In this document: positions 10,569 through 22,244 of the stretch, piece by piece
Layout of the letters: every line of letters starts with the position of its first letter
Numbering within the stretch: position 1 is the first letter of the stretch
Source of the DNA: Apoda limacodes
Taxonomy: Eukaryota > Arthropoda > Insecta > Lepidoptera > Limacodidae
DNA length: 64,000 nt
NCBI GenBank assembly: GCA_946406115.1
Contig: OX291545.1
Span: forward strand, 29,507,153 to 29,571,152
Direction of reading: 5' to 3'
Program-made: the position numbers and the translations under genes
The notes under the pieces: generated by a model
The model's database searches: none
The model's input: the letters and a program-made list of their open reading frames with translations, nothing else
What the model was told of the DNA's origin: nothing

Positions 10569-11419
10569 TACACTATACTACGATGTATACACTATACTAC
10601 GGCAATACTTAGTTAATTTTAATAATTTTTAATAAGAAAATTTATTTACAAAGGTGGTCATTTTATTTATTTATTTTTACAGGCTTTTTAGACGCTTTGG
10701 AAGGCTGTAAGAAATTCAATCCATATAGCCTGGCATAAACTGTGAGAGCAAACAACGAGTCAGGTTGATAAAGTATTCATTATATGTTGATAATATTAAA
10801 AAAAAAAACTTAACAGATGTTAATATCAATAGAAAAAGTAGTACTTATCGTGTATATTATGAACTATGACATTAATTAATAACCGTATCTTAAAATACAT
10901 GGATAATTTGAAAAAATATCTTTTCTTTACAACTAACTGTGTCGTTAACGTCACGAGTATAATGGCGAGTATAATTTGCATTGTTTGTGTAATATTCTGA
11001 GACGTCAATCAGTAATATAAGTTATTCATTTACAATGATAGACTTATTAGGTCTTAAGAAAAACAAATATAATGTACTTATAATTATTTTTGTTTGATTT
11101 TCTTTTGGGTAACTATTAAAATTTTATACTAAACTCTTTCTGAATATGTTTTATATATGCGGATTTCCTAACTAATAATAAAAATATAAAAGCAAAAATA
11201 AAAAATTTAAAGGGCTTTTCAAAAAAGGCGCCGTTGTTCCGGTGGTAACTAAATGACACTATAACTTACAAAACTGACGAGTATAAGATTCATAATAAAT
11301 GTTAATTGAGAAAATTGTACTCATTTAAACAATAGCATTATGATCTGATTCCTGTGAGCTGCTATAACAATATCAGCAATATTGCTTTCGCAAAAGAAAT
11401 TTAGTAATTGTAATATTTA
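10569..11419. other. Non-genic stretch upstream of the asteroid homolog
   Basis: AT-rich; should contain the minus-strand promoter just beyond 10568. No other feature is supported. Confidence 0.4.
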
Positions 11420-11563
11420 CGCATTGAATGTGCTCTATGCTCTCTACGCGCGCATTCCATATATCTGTTGACTAAAAATGAATGCGCTCTGTGTTAAATT
11501 TGGCGGCATTTACTGTCCCCATTTAACGCATTGGCTGCACATGCTCAGGAGGTAGAACAGTGG
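11420..11563. repeat. Dispersed repeat, copy 1 (partner at 47097)
   Basis: Shares CGCATTGAATG, CTCTCT(A/T)(C/T)GCG, AAAAATGAATGCG and CACATGCTC(A/G)GGAGG with 47097-47290, in the same order and orientation, with indels. Class unknown. Confidence 0.65.
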
Positions 11564-13071
11564 ATGTTCTTAAAAAATTGTTAACAGCTATGTTATTTCT
11601 TGAAATTTGGCGAACAAAGCGATTTCCATGGCTCTGTGATGCGATAGCTTTCTATGTTAAAAAAAAAAGAAACTGGTTGCCTGTAAAGTCGGTATACGGG
11701 CGAAAGTTTTACGTGACAATGATTTTATGTCTGTCTCTCTCGCTCTTAGGCGGGCGCGTGCCTCTCACTCGCTCTCATTGTGAGCGCATAACGTGAGCGG
11801 AGCGTAACGCAGTTTCTTGAAGTGTCACCCGGCAAACCAATTTATAAGACGTTGTCACGTCAAAATCTTTTCAAGAAAACACGACTGTTGTTACATGGCG
11901 GGACCTATGAAAAATGTACAGGGCGCGCTCGGATGCCATGGCCGAGAAGTACGGATTTTATTTTGTCCATCTATATTTGAGCACTATAGTATATTATATT
12001 TGGAACATACTTTAAGGTTTTAACATGCATTACATGAATATGGTCAGCTGATTGCTACCTTCGTATCAAAGTCTCTAAATAATGTCCACAGGAGGTCATC
12101 GAAATTGAAAATAAATTATAGTATCGAATAAAAGTATGAACACCCTAATTTGGGGTAATCACTTTAAGGTTGGTTACACCGAAATTACGCACAAAGATGT
12201 AAAAATCCTATTAGCTGATTTACACACGCATCTATAGGAAAATGGCTCGCAACACTCCGTTTGATATTGTTTCCGACACGGTATCTAAGCGTATAAGTCA
12301 TCTTTGTTCATTCTATTTTATTCGAGTAAAGAGGATGTAATCTCATACTGTGTCATTTATGTCATGAGAGTGACTTTTGTGTTCTTTGTGTAAATTATAA
12401 TCTGAGAAAATTATGTTTGGGTTTATCTATTGTCTTCTTTCCAAAGCAACTATGTAACAATTTATAATATCATCACGACAAGGTGTTGCTTCATGAATGA
12501 AAATACGAAAGTTGTAAACACAAACTCTGTTGATCTGAGAGAGGTCAACCAATGCAAAACCCAGGTTCGGGTTTACTGACAACATAGACGGTAGCACAGC
12601 AATTGCGCGACCTTGGAAAGGAATTGATGACGAACTCCTTGCTGCGTTAATGCTTACAATGTAACACATTGAAGCCGATGAGATTGGCTATTGAAAATAC
12701 TAATACCTATAGTTTTAACCACAGATGTTTCGTTTAAGTAACAAGTATTAGGGAGCAAATATTTTGATAGTTGACAACACATTTTTTGTCGTTAAATGAA
12801 ACACGTTCTATTCTACCCTTTACATACTTTTAATGTTCATTGAATAGTCCGAAAATGTGGATAATTTTTTTGTGATTTGGTCATATAAATCGTTGCAACT
12901 AATTGGTTGCTGTAAAACCTTTGGATTAGACGAAATATTTTGGAAGTTGTTTCAAGTGTCATATGCGTTGTTGGCGGCCTTGTAAGCAGAATATCAATTA
13001 GGTCAACCGTGCCCTATTTACACACAACAAACTAATAAACAAATACACGATATAATTTTTGAGGTGAAAAC
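11564..13071. other. Non-genic stretch
   Basis: No supported gene. Short open frames at 11560-11796 and 12427-12669 show no recognisable domain or codon signal. Confidence 0.4.
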
Positions 13072-13495
13072 TTATTTAGCGGCGTTGTGCACTTTTTTGG
13101 TATGGGTAAAAAATGATAAACTCGCGTCAGGTCGCGTGTCCTAATCGTGAAAATGCGTAAGACGGATGGAGAGTAGCTAGCTGGCGCGGCGAAGGAGAGG
13201 GAGTATCCCCCTCTCTTTCTACGGTGCGGCGAAAGTTTATGCCTGCGCCTGCTGTTTCGTTTAGGTTGCGCAGGGCGCTTGCGCGAATGGTCGTGTGTTA
13301 CATAAAAATGTTACAGCGTGCTACGCGCATCCATGGATGGTGACAGCTGATGGCTCGACCGTCTGTGTAGTGGCCATACTGCTGTGTATTCGTAAAATTC
13401 GTGTATATAAAGTGTTTAAAATATGGAAATTGAACAAAGTGCATCTTTATCTTTGTAAAATACGTAAACCGTAATGCCACGCCTATTATAATTTT
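13072..13495. repeat. Long inverted repeat arm, copy 1 (partner at 43085)
   Basis: About 420 bp, CG-richer than its surroundings, matching 43085-43540 in the opposite orientation almost end to end. Shared blocks include GATAAACTCGCGTCAGGTC, GGAGAGGGAGTATCCCCCTC, TGCGCCTGCTGTTTCGTTTA and CCATCCATGG-type motifs. Differences are scattered substitutions and short indels. No terminal repeats or target duplications stand out. Confidence 0.8.
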
Positions 13496-14572
13496 TATTT
13501 TTAGTATTCGCGACCTTAACCTTAGTTTTAATCATCTTATCAACTTACGTTAATCTACCAAGGTTGGGTTCCTTGAGAATCACCTAACAGATTTTGTTAA
13601 AATAAAACTTTTTCAAATAGAAGACTCTTACTTAGTTGGTAGTATTACTAGTGCGAGTCAGAATACTGCACTAAACGAGAATTGCAAAACCTTGCAGGGG
13701 AAAGCGATGTCACACAAATATGCACATTTTTAAATATTTGTAAGTGACGGACCACAGGCCCGCCGCTAGCCGTTTGAAAGCCCGTGTGCAACAGCGATTA
13801 TGCCGCCTCCTATTTAACTACGGTTTTTTCCAACGCTGAACTTGCTAAAAAGGCAAAGAAGAACTAATTATTTTTATAGCTTACTTATTCTCGTTTTCTT
13901 AAGTATAAAACCATGCAAATATTTATATACGGAAATTTTCGTTGTGTGTGCCACAAAACTTGGCAATGGGCCAATGAATAAATAATTAAAATCAAAAGGC
14001 TTTTACATCAGCTGACAGTGGACTATGCTCATCAGAAAAACCGTATAGCTTTGTTGTTTATGGACTTTGACAGGCTACAAGAGCCAGAAACTTTAAATTT
14101 ATTTCTGAATTAAATCAGCGAATAAACCCTGTGTGTTCGGTACAGATGAACGGTAACGTCATCGGTTTTATCTGGGCCTCGGTACGGTTCGGCATTCAGT
14201 TCTAAAAATGTGGCGAAAGGTTGAACACGCATTCGTGTCCCGCGTATTATAGTTTTAGTTTGGTTAACTCTATACGGACAATTCAAGTTTGGCTCGATAT
14301 AGCCCAAGGACGAATTGTGCAATTTCGTTTGATGTTTGTGAGTTGTGTCGAACAAATCTTGACTGTTACACCAGCACCGACGAGATCGATTCCTGATTCC
14401 GGTCTTAAGCGGAACGGCGGCGAACGGAGACTTCGCCTACAAGGGAAATTGACTAAAAGTACACATTATTATTAATTTTCTTGCCCCCCTTTTTATTGAT
14501 AGAAGGTAAATTCCCTCTATACAAACTAGGCCCCTACTGACAATAGGACAGACGAACAGTCAACAAAGCATC
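13496..14572. other. Non-genic stretch
   Basis: No supported gene. Several short frames at 14110-14475 overlap on opposite strands and show no domain. Confidence 0.4.
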
Positions 14573-14975
14573 GGGTTCAACGTTTAAGGTCAGTACCGAT
14601 CACCTGTGTGTACTGAGAACAAAGTATGGCAAATACATTATAGTTGTAGTATATGTCGATGACATACTCATATTTCGATACAATTACCTTAATACATATC
14701 AGATTTGTGATAACAGTCTTAGTCGTCTTAGTTACAACGAGTGCTACAAGAATGAACATTGGATAGCTGCCAAGTGGGTGCTCTGCTACCTGAAAGTTAC
14801 CAATACACAAGGAAGAAACTTCTTGAACGTTGAAGGATATATTGACGCTGATTTTGCAGGTGACAGTGATCGGAGATCATTTTCTGGGTCTACTGACCCA
14901 GTCAATATGGCAATCCTGAGTCAAGGAGGAGCAGTTTTAGAATTTTACTTGCAAAGTGTGTGTGCATGTGTCATT
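14573..14975 (+). mobile_element. Ty1/copia-type retrotransposon relic (RT/RNase H)
   Basis: A short plus-strand relic of a copia polyprotein. At about 14643-14682 the frame reads IVVVYVDDILIF, the copia reverse-transcriptase catalytic box (YVDD). About 100 bases on, HWIAAKWVLCYLKVTN and then GYIDADFAGDSDRRSFSGS match the RT-RNase H junction of copia elements (usually YLKGT... and GY.DADWAGD...RRSTSG). Sequence between the two motifs is shortened and out of frame. No LTRs are visible. The element is dead. Confidence 0.8.
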
Positions 14976-15019
14976 TAATTTTCATTATGAAGATAGTTGT
15001 AATTTGTTTGTAATGAATT

Positions 15020-15440
15020 AACTAAAAAATTAAGATTTCCGAACTATTATCTATAAAAAACGGCAAAAAAAATCACGTTTGTTGTATGGGAGCCACCTTT
15101 AAATATTTGTTTTATTTTAATTTAATTATTTATTTCGAAAGTGAATATATATAAGTTAATATTCTGTAAATATTTCTGTTGCCGTTATTAATATCGAGAA
15201 AAAAATTACGTTTGATGTATAGGAGCCCCTTTTAATATTTATTTTATTCTGTTTTTTAGTATTTGTTGTTATAGCGGCAATAGAAATACATCTTCTGTGA
15301 AAATTTCAACTGTCTGACTTTTACGGTTCACGAGATATAGCCTGGTGACAGACGGACGAACGGACGGACGGACGGACAGCGGAGTCTTAGTAATAGGGTC
15401 CCGTTTTTAACCTTTTGGGTACGGAACCCTAAAAATTACT
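15020..15440 (+). repeat. Interspersed repeat with (GGAC)n and TAATAGGGTCCCG tail
   Basis: Contains two GTAT(G/A)GGAGCC blocks (15088 and 15218), TTTGTTGTTATAGCGGCAA, AAATTTCAACTGTCTGAC, a (GGAC)n microsatellite and TAATAGGGTCCCGTTTTTAA followed by GGTACGGAACCCTAAAAA. This is a characteristic lepidopteran interspersed repeat; the copy at 7970-8200 is a shorter relative. Confidence 0.75.
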
Positions 15441-16387
15441 AGGTCGATTCTTCCTTAGTGGATGTCTGCACAAAATGCCAAATTCCAGCTTCATAACTAC
15501 GTTAAGTAAATTTTGAAATAAAAAGAGTCAGTTTTAGGTAGATATTTCGCGAAACACATTCGATTTATACACATATTGGTATTTAGATCGATTACAAATA
15601 CTTTAACGTATAACCAATTAAACAGTGACATCGTAATGCAAAATAAAAGATACAAAAAAATATTTGCCCAGTGACATAGTGACAGCTACGCCACTAGTTC
15701 TATGTTCCCTAAAACCTAAGACAGCTTCAATTTGCGTAATTATATACAAGCAAGCGTTGGTTGGTCGACCTAATAACGAAAGCCACAATGAATAATTGTT
15801 GTATTGTGTGACGTGCATAGTGAATATAGATAATGTCACAGATTAAAATTGTCAACATATTTTTTTGGTATACCCACAAGTTTTTTTTGTACTCATTCCT
15901 AAATTCCGTTGTGTCGAGTGTTGTGTTCTATTAAATAAACATAAGGTCCCGAAATGTACAAACTATTTTATAATGTACAAACTATAATTAAGGTAGCTTA
16001 ATAGCCAGCTTATAAACAAATTTAGCGTGGTTGGAGCTACGGGAAAAACCTAGTACAATATAAATTTTATAAGTCTGTTTTTTCCTTGCGTCTTCTTTTA
16101 ATTAGGTACTCTGACTGTACCTACACTTACCTATGGAAAATCAATATCGACATAATTTTTACAATCTCTAAACTTCTTCACAACAACAAACATGGTTTGA
16201 GGTGAGTGTGCATGAGGCTGTCTTGCTAATTTTCTTGAGTGTGAGTTCATAGCGATGTGATTTAAAAATGTCATGATGAGTTGTTTTATATGTAGTGTTA
16301 CCTCGCTTTCCGCAAATTTTGACAAAAAGATTTGATTAGGAAAGAAGACGCTGCTCCATAGGATTAAGTACTCAAAGAAGAAAATTC
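15441..16387. other. Non-genic stretch
   Basis: AT-rich sequence with no supported gene or element. Confidence 0.4.
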
Positions 16388-16690
16388 GATTCTACTAATA
16401 TTATAAATGTGAAAGTTTGGATGTTTGTATCTTAATCACGCTTTAACTGGACGGATCGAGATGAAACTTGGCACACATTTAGGTTAAACCCTGGAATAGG
16501 GAATAGGCTACCTTTTATCCCGAAAAATTCAAAAGTTACCAGGGAATAACTATAACCGTGCTTCAACCGTGCTAAAACGAACTATAGCTACAGCTATAGC
16601 TTGCTATAGCAAACTTCATTAGTATAATTAAGAAGTTGACGTAGAAATTCCACGCAGATAACCGAACTTAGACCAGGCAGAGGCGCTGGC
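16388..16690 (+). mobile_element. Helitron-like repeat, copy 1
   Basis: Begins TCTACTAATATTATAAATGT and continues GAAAG...CACGCTTTAACTGGACGGAT and GATGAAACTTGGCACACATT, a widespread lepidopteran repeat I associate with non-autonomous Helitrons (5'-TC start). The 3' CTRR-type hairpin is not clear. A second copy starts at 16712. Confidence 0.5.
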
Positions 16691-16711
16691 TTATCTTATC
16701 CTACTAATCCT

Positions 16712-18110
16712 TTCTACTAATATTATAAACGTGAAAGTTTAGATATGTGTTACTCAATCACGCTTTAACCACTGGACCACCTCTTTATTTTTTTTAAGTT
16801 AAGAGACGATAGACATGTTATGATGAATTAAATAATGGCATTTCTAATATTGTAAATTGGTTTAACGCTAATAATTTGTTACTTAATGAGAAAAGACCAA
16901 ATGTGTTAAATGTACATCACCAAATGTTAGTCAGATCCAGACATATATTAATATTAATGGCGAGCAAATAGAAATTGTTAATTCAACAGTCTTTCTTAGC
17001 ATAACGCTGGACTCCAATGGGGTCCTCATATTCATAATCTAGCCAAAAAACTCAGCTCTGCTGTTTATGCGATTAAGAAAATAATACAATTGACCGGTGT
17101 CGACACTGCAAAAATAGTATATTTTAATTATTTTCATAGTTTAATGACATACGGTATCTTATTGTGGGGTATCGCTGCTGATGTAAATACAATATTTGTG
17201 TTACAAAAACGGGCAACTCGTGCTTTTTATAAATTAGGATCTAGGATATCTCTGAGGAATAGGTTTAGGGAAGTAAATATTTTAACTTAAGCGTCGCAGT
17301 ACATATATGAAAATCTTTTATATGTACCTACATAAAAATATCAATAGTTTCAGCAAAACAAGTAACGTTCAGAAAATAAATACTAGAAGTAAAAATAAGC
17401 TGTTGGTGCATGATACACGTCTACACAAAATTAGGAACTCTTTTATGGGGCAATGTAAACACTTACAATAAATTTCCTAAGAATATTCAAAAGCTATCAA
17501 TAAGTAAATTTAAATCTTTTATTAATCAACAACTTTGTAAAAAAGCGTACCACAATATTTCAGACTATGTCAAAGATAAAACTTCATGGGACTAAAGATG
17601 CTCATTACAGTACGCATAGGTAAACCAAATTAGAATGTAAATAATATATAATTCTACGGCTTAAAATTTCTATTAAAAAACATTTATTGTACTTGTATTT
17701 TTCATGATTAGCTAAGAGTAACTATCGAGTTTCTTTCCGGATTCTTCTCAGTAGAAATCAACAACATTGTAAATCGGAGGGTATGTAGGAGGGTTAAAAA
17801 AATTAAATTATAACTTTGACGATTCAAAAGTGTTTGTAAAAACCTAATTTGAATAAAAAAAAAAGGCTTTGACTTTGGACCGATCGGCATGAAACATGAC
17901 AAACATATAGGTTAGGTTAGGTGCTGGAATCCCATCCTAAAAAATTCAAAAGTTCCCGCAGTAATAATTATAACCGAATTCCTCTTTACGAACTATAGTT
18001 ACAGTTGTAGCTTGCTAATACAAGTTTCTTTGGTTATAATGTCATCAAAGAGTTGTCGTATGAATTTTAGGGCTGGCGGAGCTGCTGGCAAATGCTACTT
18101 TTCAATCATT
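16712..18110 (+). mobile_element. Helitron-like repeat, copy 2, split by a LINE
   Basis: The head (TCTACTAATATTATAAACGT...CACGCTTTAACCACTGGACC, 16712-16778) matches copy 1 and then stops. The body resumes at 17876 (GGACCGATCGGCATGAAACA) and runs through TACGAACTATAGTTACAG to about 18110. The gap is filled by a LINE at 16779-17875. Confidence 0.55.
16779..17875 (+). mobile_element. LINE family B, copy 2, 5'-truncated, with TSD
   Basis: Plus-strand 3' part of a CR1-like LINE. 16860-17285 encodes the RT thumb and connection region: FHSLMTYGILLWGIAADVNT then IFVLQKRATRAFYKLG. Later frames hold SKNKLLVHDTRLHK and NKFPKNIQKLSISKFKSFI. The 3' UTR carries GAGTTTCTTTCCGGATTCTT near 17728, and the tail is AATAAAAAAAAAAGGCTTTG. 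A 6-bp duplication TGGACC flanks the insert (16773-16778 and 17876-17881), and removing the insert restores the Helitron-like repeat. Frameshifts make it non-functional. Confidence 0.75.
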
Positions 18111-18430
18111 TTCATTCGATTGAAGCGACTTCACACGACACGCAGTTGGCCGGTTTTTCTTGGAAGATTTCAGTAGTAGGAACTTGTTAGCAAATCTAGT
18201 TCCATTTGTATTTAACTGAGTACCTACAATAAAGATTTAATTTAATTTAAAGTGACGTTTTATTTAGTAGCAAACAGTTGCTACAGTTAATTATACACCG
18301 TAAAATGTCGTAAACTCAATAGTTTAATATGCCTTATTTTTGGTTTCATCTCATTTTATTTATTTATTTAAGCCTTTAAATAATTTTTAATATACACATT
18401 GTTCTTATACTTAAACTATTATATATCATC
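18111..18430. other. Short non-genic gap
   Basis: AT-rich, with a TTTATTTATTTA tract near 18355 that may be the 3' end of the adjacent minus-strand RTE element. Confidence 0.35.
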
Positions 18431-21010
18431 TCACTGCTGAACAAACGCGTCACCCTTCATCTTCCATCCTTTTTTATCAAACGTGGTACGGGTCCAAACC
18501 GCACCTTCATAATCGTTTATTTCATCTCTCCATCTTATAATGGGTCTACCTCTTTTCCTCTTTACATTTCTCAGGCACTACACTGTTGTTGCATAGGTCC
18601 ATTTTTTGCTATTTCCTCTTATTATGTGTCCTGCCCAGTTCCATTTTCCTCCTTTTGCTATTCTTCCTACATCTTCAAATTTACTTTTCAACCTTAAGTA
18701 TTTTTTCCTGACTTTATCATTCTGATGTTTAATAAGTTCCTTTCCATATTACGCTGTGTTGTTTTAAGTTTAGTGATTTGTTTTTTATTGAGTGCCCAAC
18801 TTTGAGAGCCATAGGTTAAAGTGGGAACCAAGCATCTATTAAATATTTTTGTTTTGAGACTTAAGGGTATGTCTTTATTTTTAAATATAAATTTTAAGCT
18901 TCTGTATTTGTTCCAGCCTTGTTGTATTCGTTTTTCTTGTTCTATGTCCTGCCAGTTTTTGAATGATACAGTAAACCCTAAATAGGTATATTTATCGACT
19001 ACTTCTAATTTGTTGTTATCTATCATAATTTTTATATTCTCTTTTGTGTTCCTCATAATTTTTGTTTTGTTCATGGTCATAGATACTTTTTTGCTTTCTT
19101 CCTGTAAGTCTTGTATCATAGTTTGTAAATTTTTAGGTATATTTGTCCGCGAATCTCAGATTAGTTAGCATTTGGCGATTGATCTAAATTCCTAGTTTTA
19201 CCCACTTGTCATTTAATTTAGAAAATATCTGTTGTAGGACGGCATTAAATAGTTTTGGAGACATTGGGTCTCCTTGCTTTACTTCCCTTTCAATATTGAA
19301 TAGGTTACCTTTAGATTCCAATTTTATAAGTGCTTTGCTGTTAAAGTAAATATTTTTGATTATTTTAATGTAGATTTTTGGTACTCCATCTAATTCTAAA
19401 GCTTCCCATAATGACTTATGTTCTATAGAGTCAAATGCTTTATTAAAGTCAACAAATGCAATATAAAGGGGAGTTTGGTATTCATTTGTTTTTTCAATAA
19501 TTTGTTGTATGCGTTAGCAGATGGTCCGTTGTTGAGTAATTGCTTCTAAAACCAGCTTGTTCTTGTGGTTGCTGTATGTCCAAATATGTGTTTACTCTTT
19601 TTGTTATAATTTTTATAAAGGTTAAGAATAATTTATAAAGGTTTGAAACCATGCTGATAGGTCTGTGGTTGTTTATATCACGATATTTTCCTTTTTTGTG
19701 AATAAGTATTATTTCTGAAGTTCTCCATGCTAGTGGTATTTAATCGTCTTGAAGGATCTTACTGAATAGATCAGCCATATCGTTTATAAGGGCGCCATTT
19801 CCTAGTTTTAAGCTTCTTGGGCTTATGCTGTCTGGGCCAGGAGTTTTATTTACCTTAAGTGAGTTCGTGCTTGCTCTACTTCAGAAGGCAGGATTTTAGG
19901 TATTTGTTCTTCATTTATGTCATGGTAATTTTCACAATCATTTTTGCTTTGTTTTCCTTTGAACGGACTATTATAGAGTTTTTTGAAAAAGACTGTTGCT
20001 TATTTTAATAAGTTATGTCTGTCCTTTTCGATTTTTTTTTTCTAGTTCTGAGATCCAATTCTTTCCCAGTGATAACTTCTGCCTAATATTTCTTGTTGCT
20101 CCAGATGATTTTATTGTGTTTATAATAATTTGGGTACTTTCTTGTCTTTTTTCTTTACTTAATAACTTTTTGAAATTTGTTTTTTCTGCTTCTTTTATGC
20201 ACTTCTCGATCTCTTAATAGTAGGTTTGAACGTTTTGTTTGGATGAATGTGGTATCTTAGATAATAGTTCTTTTAAAATTGTGTTATATTGTTCATCATT
20301 GCTGCTACTGTGTAGTTTTTTATGAGGGGTGGGTATTTTTCTTTTGATTAAATCACCTAACGTAATACAGCCGCGTAGCATTCTGTGGTCTGTAAAAAGT
20401 TTAGTTTACTCACCACGTCTACATCTTCGAAGATATTATTACTTTTGCATAGAAAATAATCGATTTCGTTTTTGATTTTTGAGTCAGGTGATAGCCAAGT
20501 CCATTTTCTATTGACTCGTTTTTTAAAAAAGGTAATAATTACTTTAAGATCGTTTGGTCCTCTTTCATTTCTGGCTCCATATCCAAAATTTCCAATGTGT
20601 TCTTTATCTTCATCTATATTTAGTTTCCCTATTTTACTATTGAAATCACCTCGTATGATAATTGTTTCGCTTTTAATATTTTATTACTGATGTTTTTGTA
20701 CATATCATCTATAATTTCGTCTTCGTAGTGATTTGTGGGCATATACATTTTTATTATGGACATTAAATGGTGATTAGAGAGTTGTAGTTTTACTGTAGCA
20801 ATTCTATCATTATAGTATCTAAATTCTCTTATATATTGTTTCCATTTACGGTTTATAATAAAACCTACTCCGTTCTTATTTGTGTCTTCACCGTAGTAAT
20901 ATAGGATATGTTGATCAAGTTCTATAATTTCTCCTCCTTTTTTCCTAACCTCGCATAATCCTAAAATAGCACATTTAATAGTTTTTAGAGCTTCGGTTAG
21001 TTCCGTTCCG
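18431..21010 (-). mobile_element. RTE-clade LINE, degraded but nearly full coding length
   Basis: Minus-strand endonuclease-reverse transcriptase relic. The 3' coding end at 18431-18540 reads RWRDEINDYEGAVWTRTTFD then WKMKGDAFVQQ and a TGA stop, the conserved RTE C-terminus. 18694-19119 keeps an uninterrupted 141-codon piece with DKYTYLGFTVS and RIQQGWNKYRSLKFIFKNK. 19150-19960 carries RT palm segments in shifted frames, and 20690-21010 carries the endonuclease (CEVRKKGGEIIELDQHILYY then GVGFIINRKW). Several frameshifts and stops make it inactive. It is not related to families A or B. Confidence 0.8.
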
Positions 21011-22244
21011 GGGATAGTCTTAAGCAGGACTCATTTTAGATGTAAATAAATGTATGAACTCCAAACTACGACAATTTTTGCTGCTTATGGGCGCGTCCTT
21101 CTGGGATTAAGAATTCTCACGAATGATACATTTCACACTTTTGATAACGCCAGTTTTGCCACCGATACCTACCGTTTGTGTAGCTTTGAAACGTTACGAA
21201 CAAAATTTTTGGTTACAAAATTTGCAAAACGAACGCTTGACGTACACACACTATGATAAAACACACACACACTACCATAAACAATGAATATGTGTAGGCA
21301 GTTTGACAGATTAACACAAAAACCCCATCTCCAGACATAGGTTTCATTTTTCGGTGGCAAAAGTGACGAAAATATCGTAAACGCACGCATGACAGTTTGT
21401 CACAGATGGTACTAAAATTTTTGAAACCAATGCTAAACGAACGGATGACAGGTGACAAAAGTAATGAAAATAATGTTTATGCATCCCAAAACGAACGAGC
21501 CCTATGTATAAGGAAAAAAAATCTACGATTGGCAACTCTGACCGACCGCCACTGTTGGTTGCGGTCCATATGGACCACCATAGGAAACCACGGCTTAATT
21601 TTGTATAAGTTTGTTGTTACCGTATTAAACCAAGTAGTCGGAAGTCAAAATATGACATTGAGAGCTAACGAACAACTACCAAGAAAACAAAATACCTTGC
21701 TATGACCTATGGTTGTTCTAGTGACTTGGTTTAAGTTAGATTATTTTAGATTAAAGTTCACCGTAGTTGTGACGTCATTTGATCGTCTGTGGTTGTTTTT
21801 CGTACTGGGATCGCAATCTTGGTAAAATGTATATTTAAAATCAGTGTTGCTAGATTGGAGGTATTTCGTTTGGTAAACGAAATGTTTAGGGAAAATTTTT
21901 GGAAAAGAAAATTTACTAATGGCGAATATTAGGGATATTCATAGAACGGAATTTCTACATATTAAGGCAATTTATCTGAAAATTTCCGGAAATTCTTAGA
22001 AAAATCAATTATTCGGAAATGTAAAATGATTACGGAAAAAGATTATGATATGAGTTAAGTATTCTTGAACACCTTAGTTGAATAAGGTTAAATTGTTTTT
22101 AAAACATCTTGTTGAATATGATATGCAACTGCAATAGCATCCGCCATCTTGAATTTTGAATAACTGATAAAATATTTTAAAAAAATGTAAAAAAGCTACT
22201 AGTTAGGTATGTAGTCTTAAATAAACCCACCCGCCACCCGCTTC
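21011..22244. other. Non-genic stretch
   Basis: Contains (CA)n near 21243-21275 and overlapping short frames without domains. No gene supported. Confidence 0.4.

Noticed and set aside
11560..11796. 78-codon frame
   Set aside because: No domain, no conserved partner, and it begins at the edge of a dispersed repeat.
14778..14978. Small host gene
   Set aside because: DADFAGDSDRRSFSGS plus the upstream YVDD box show it is a copia RNase H/RT relic.
18694..19119. Separate 141-residue host gene
   Set aside because: YLGFTVS and the downstream RWRDEI...WTRT...FVQQ end identify it as part of an RTE LINE.
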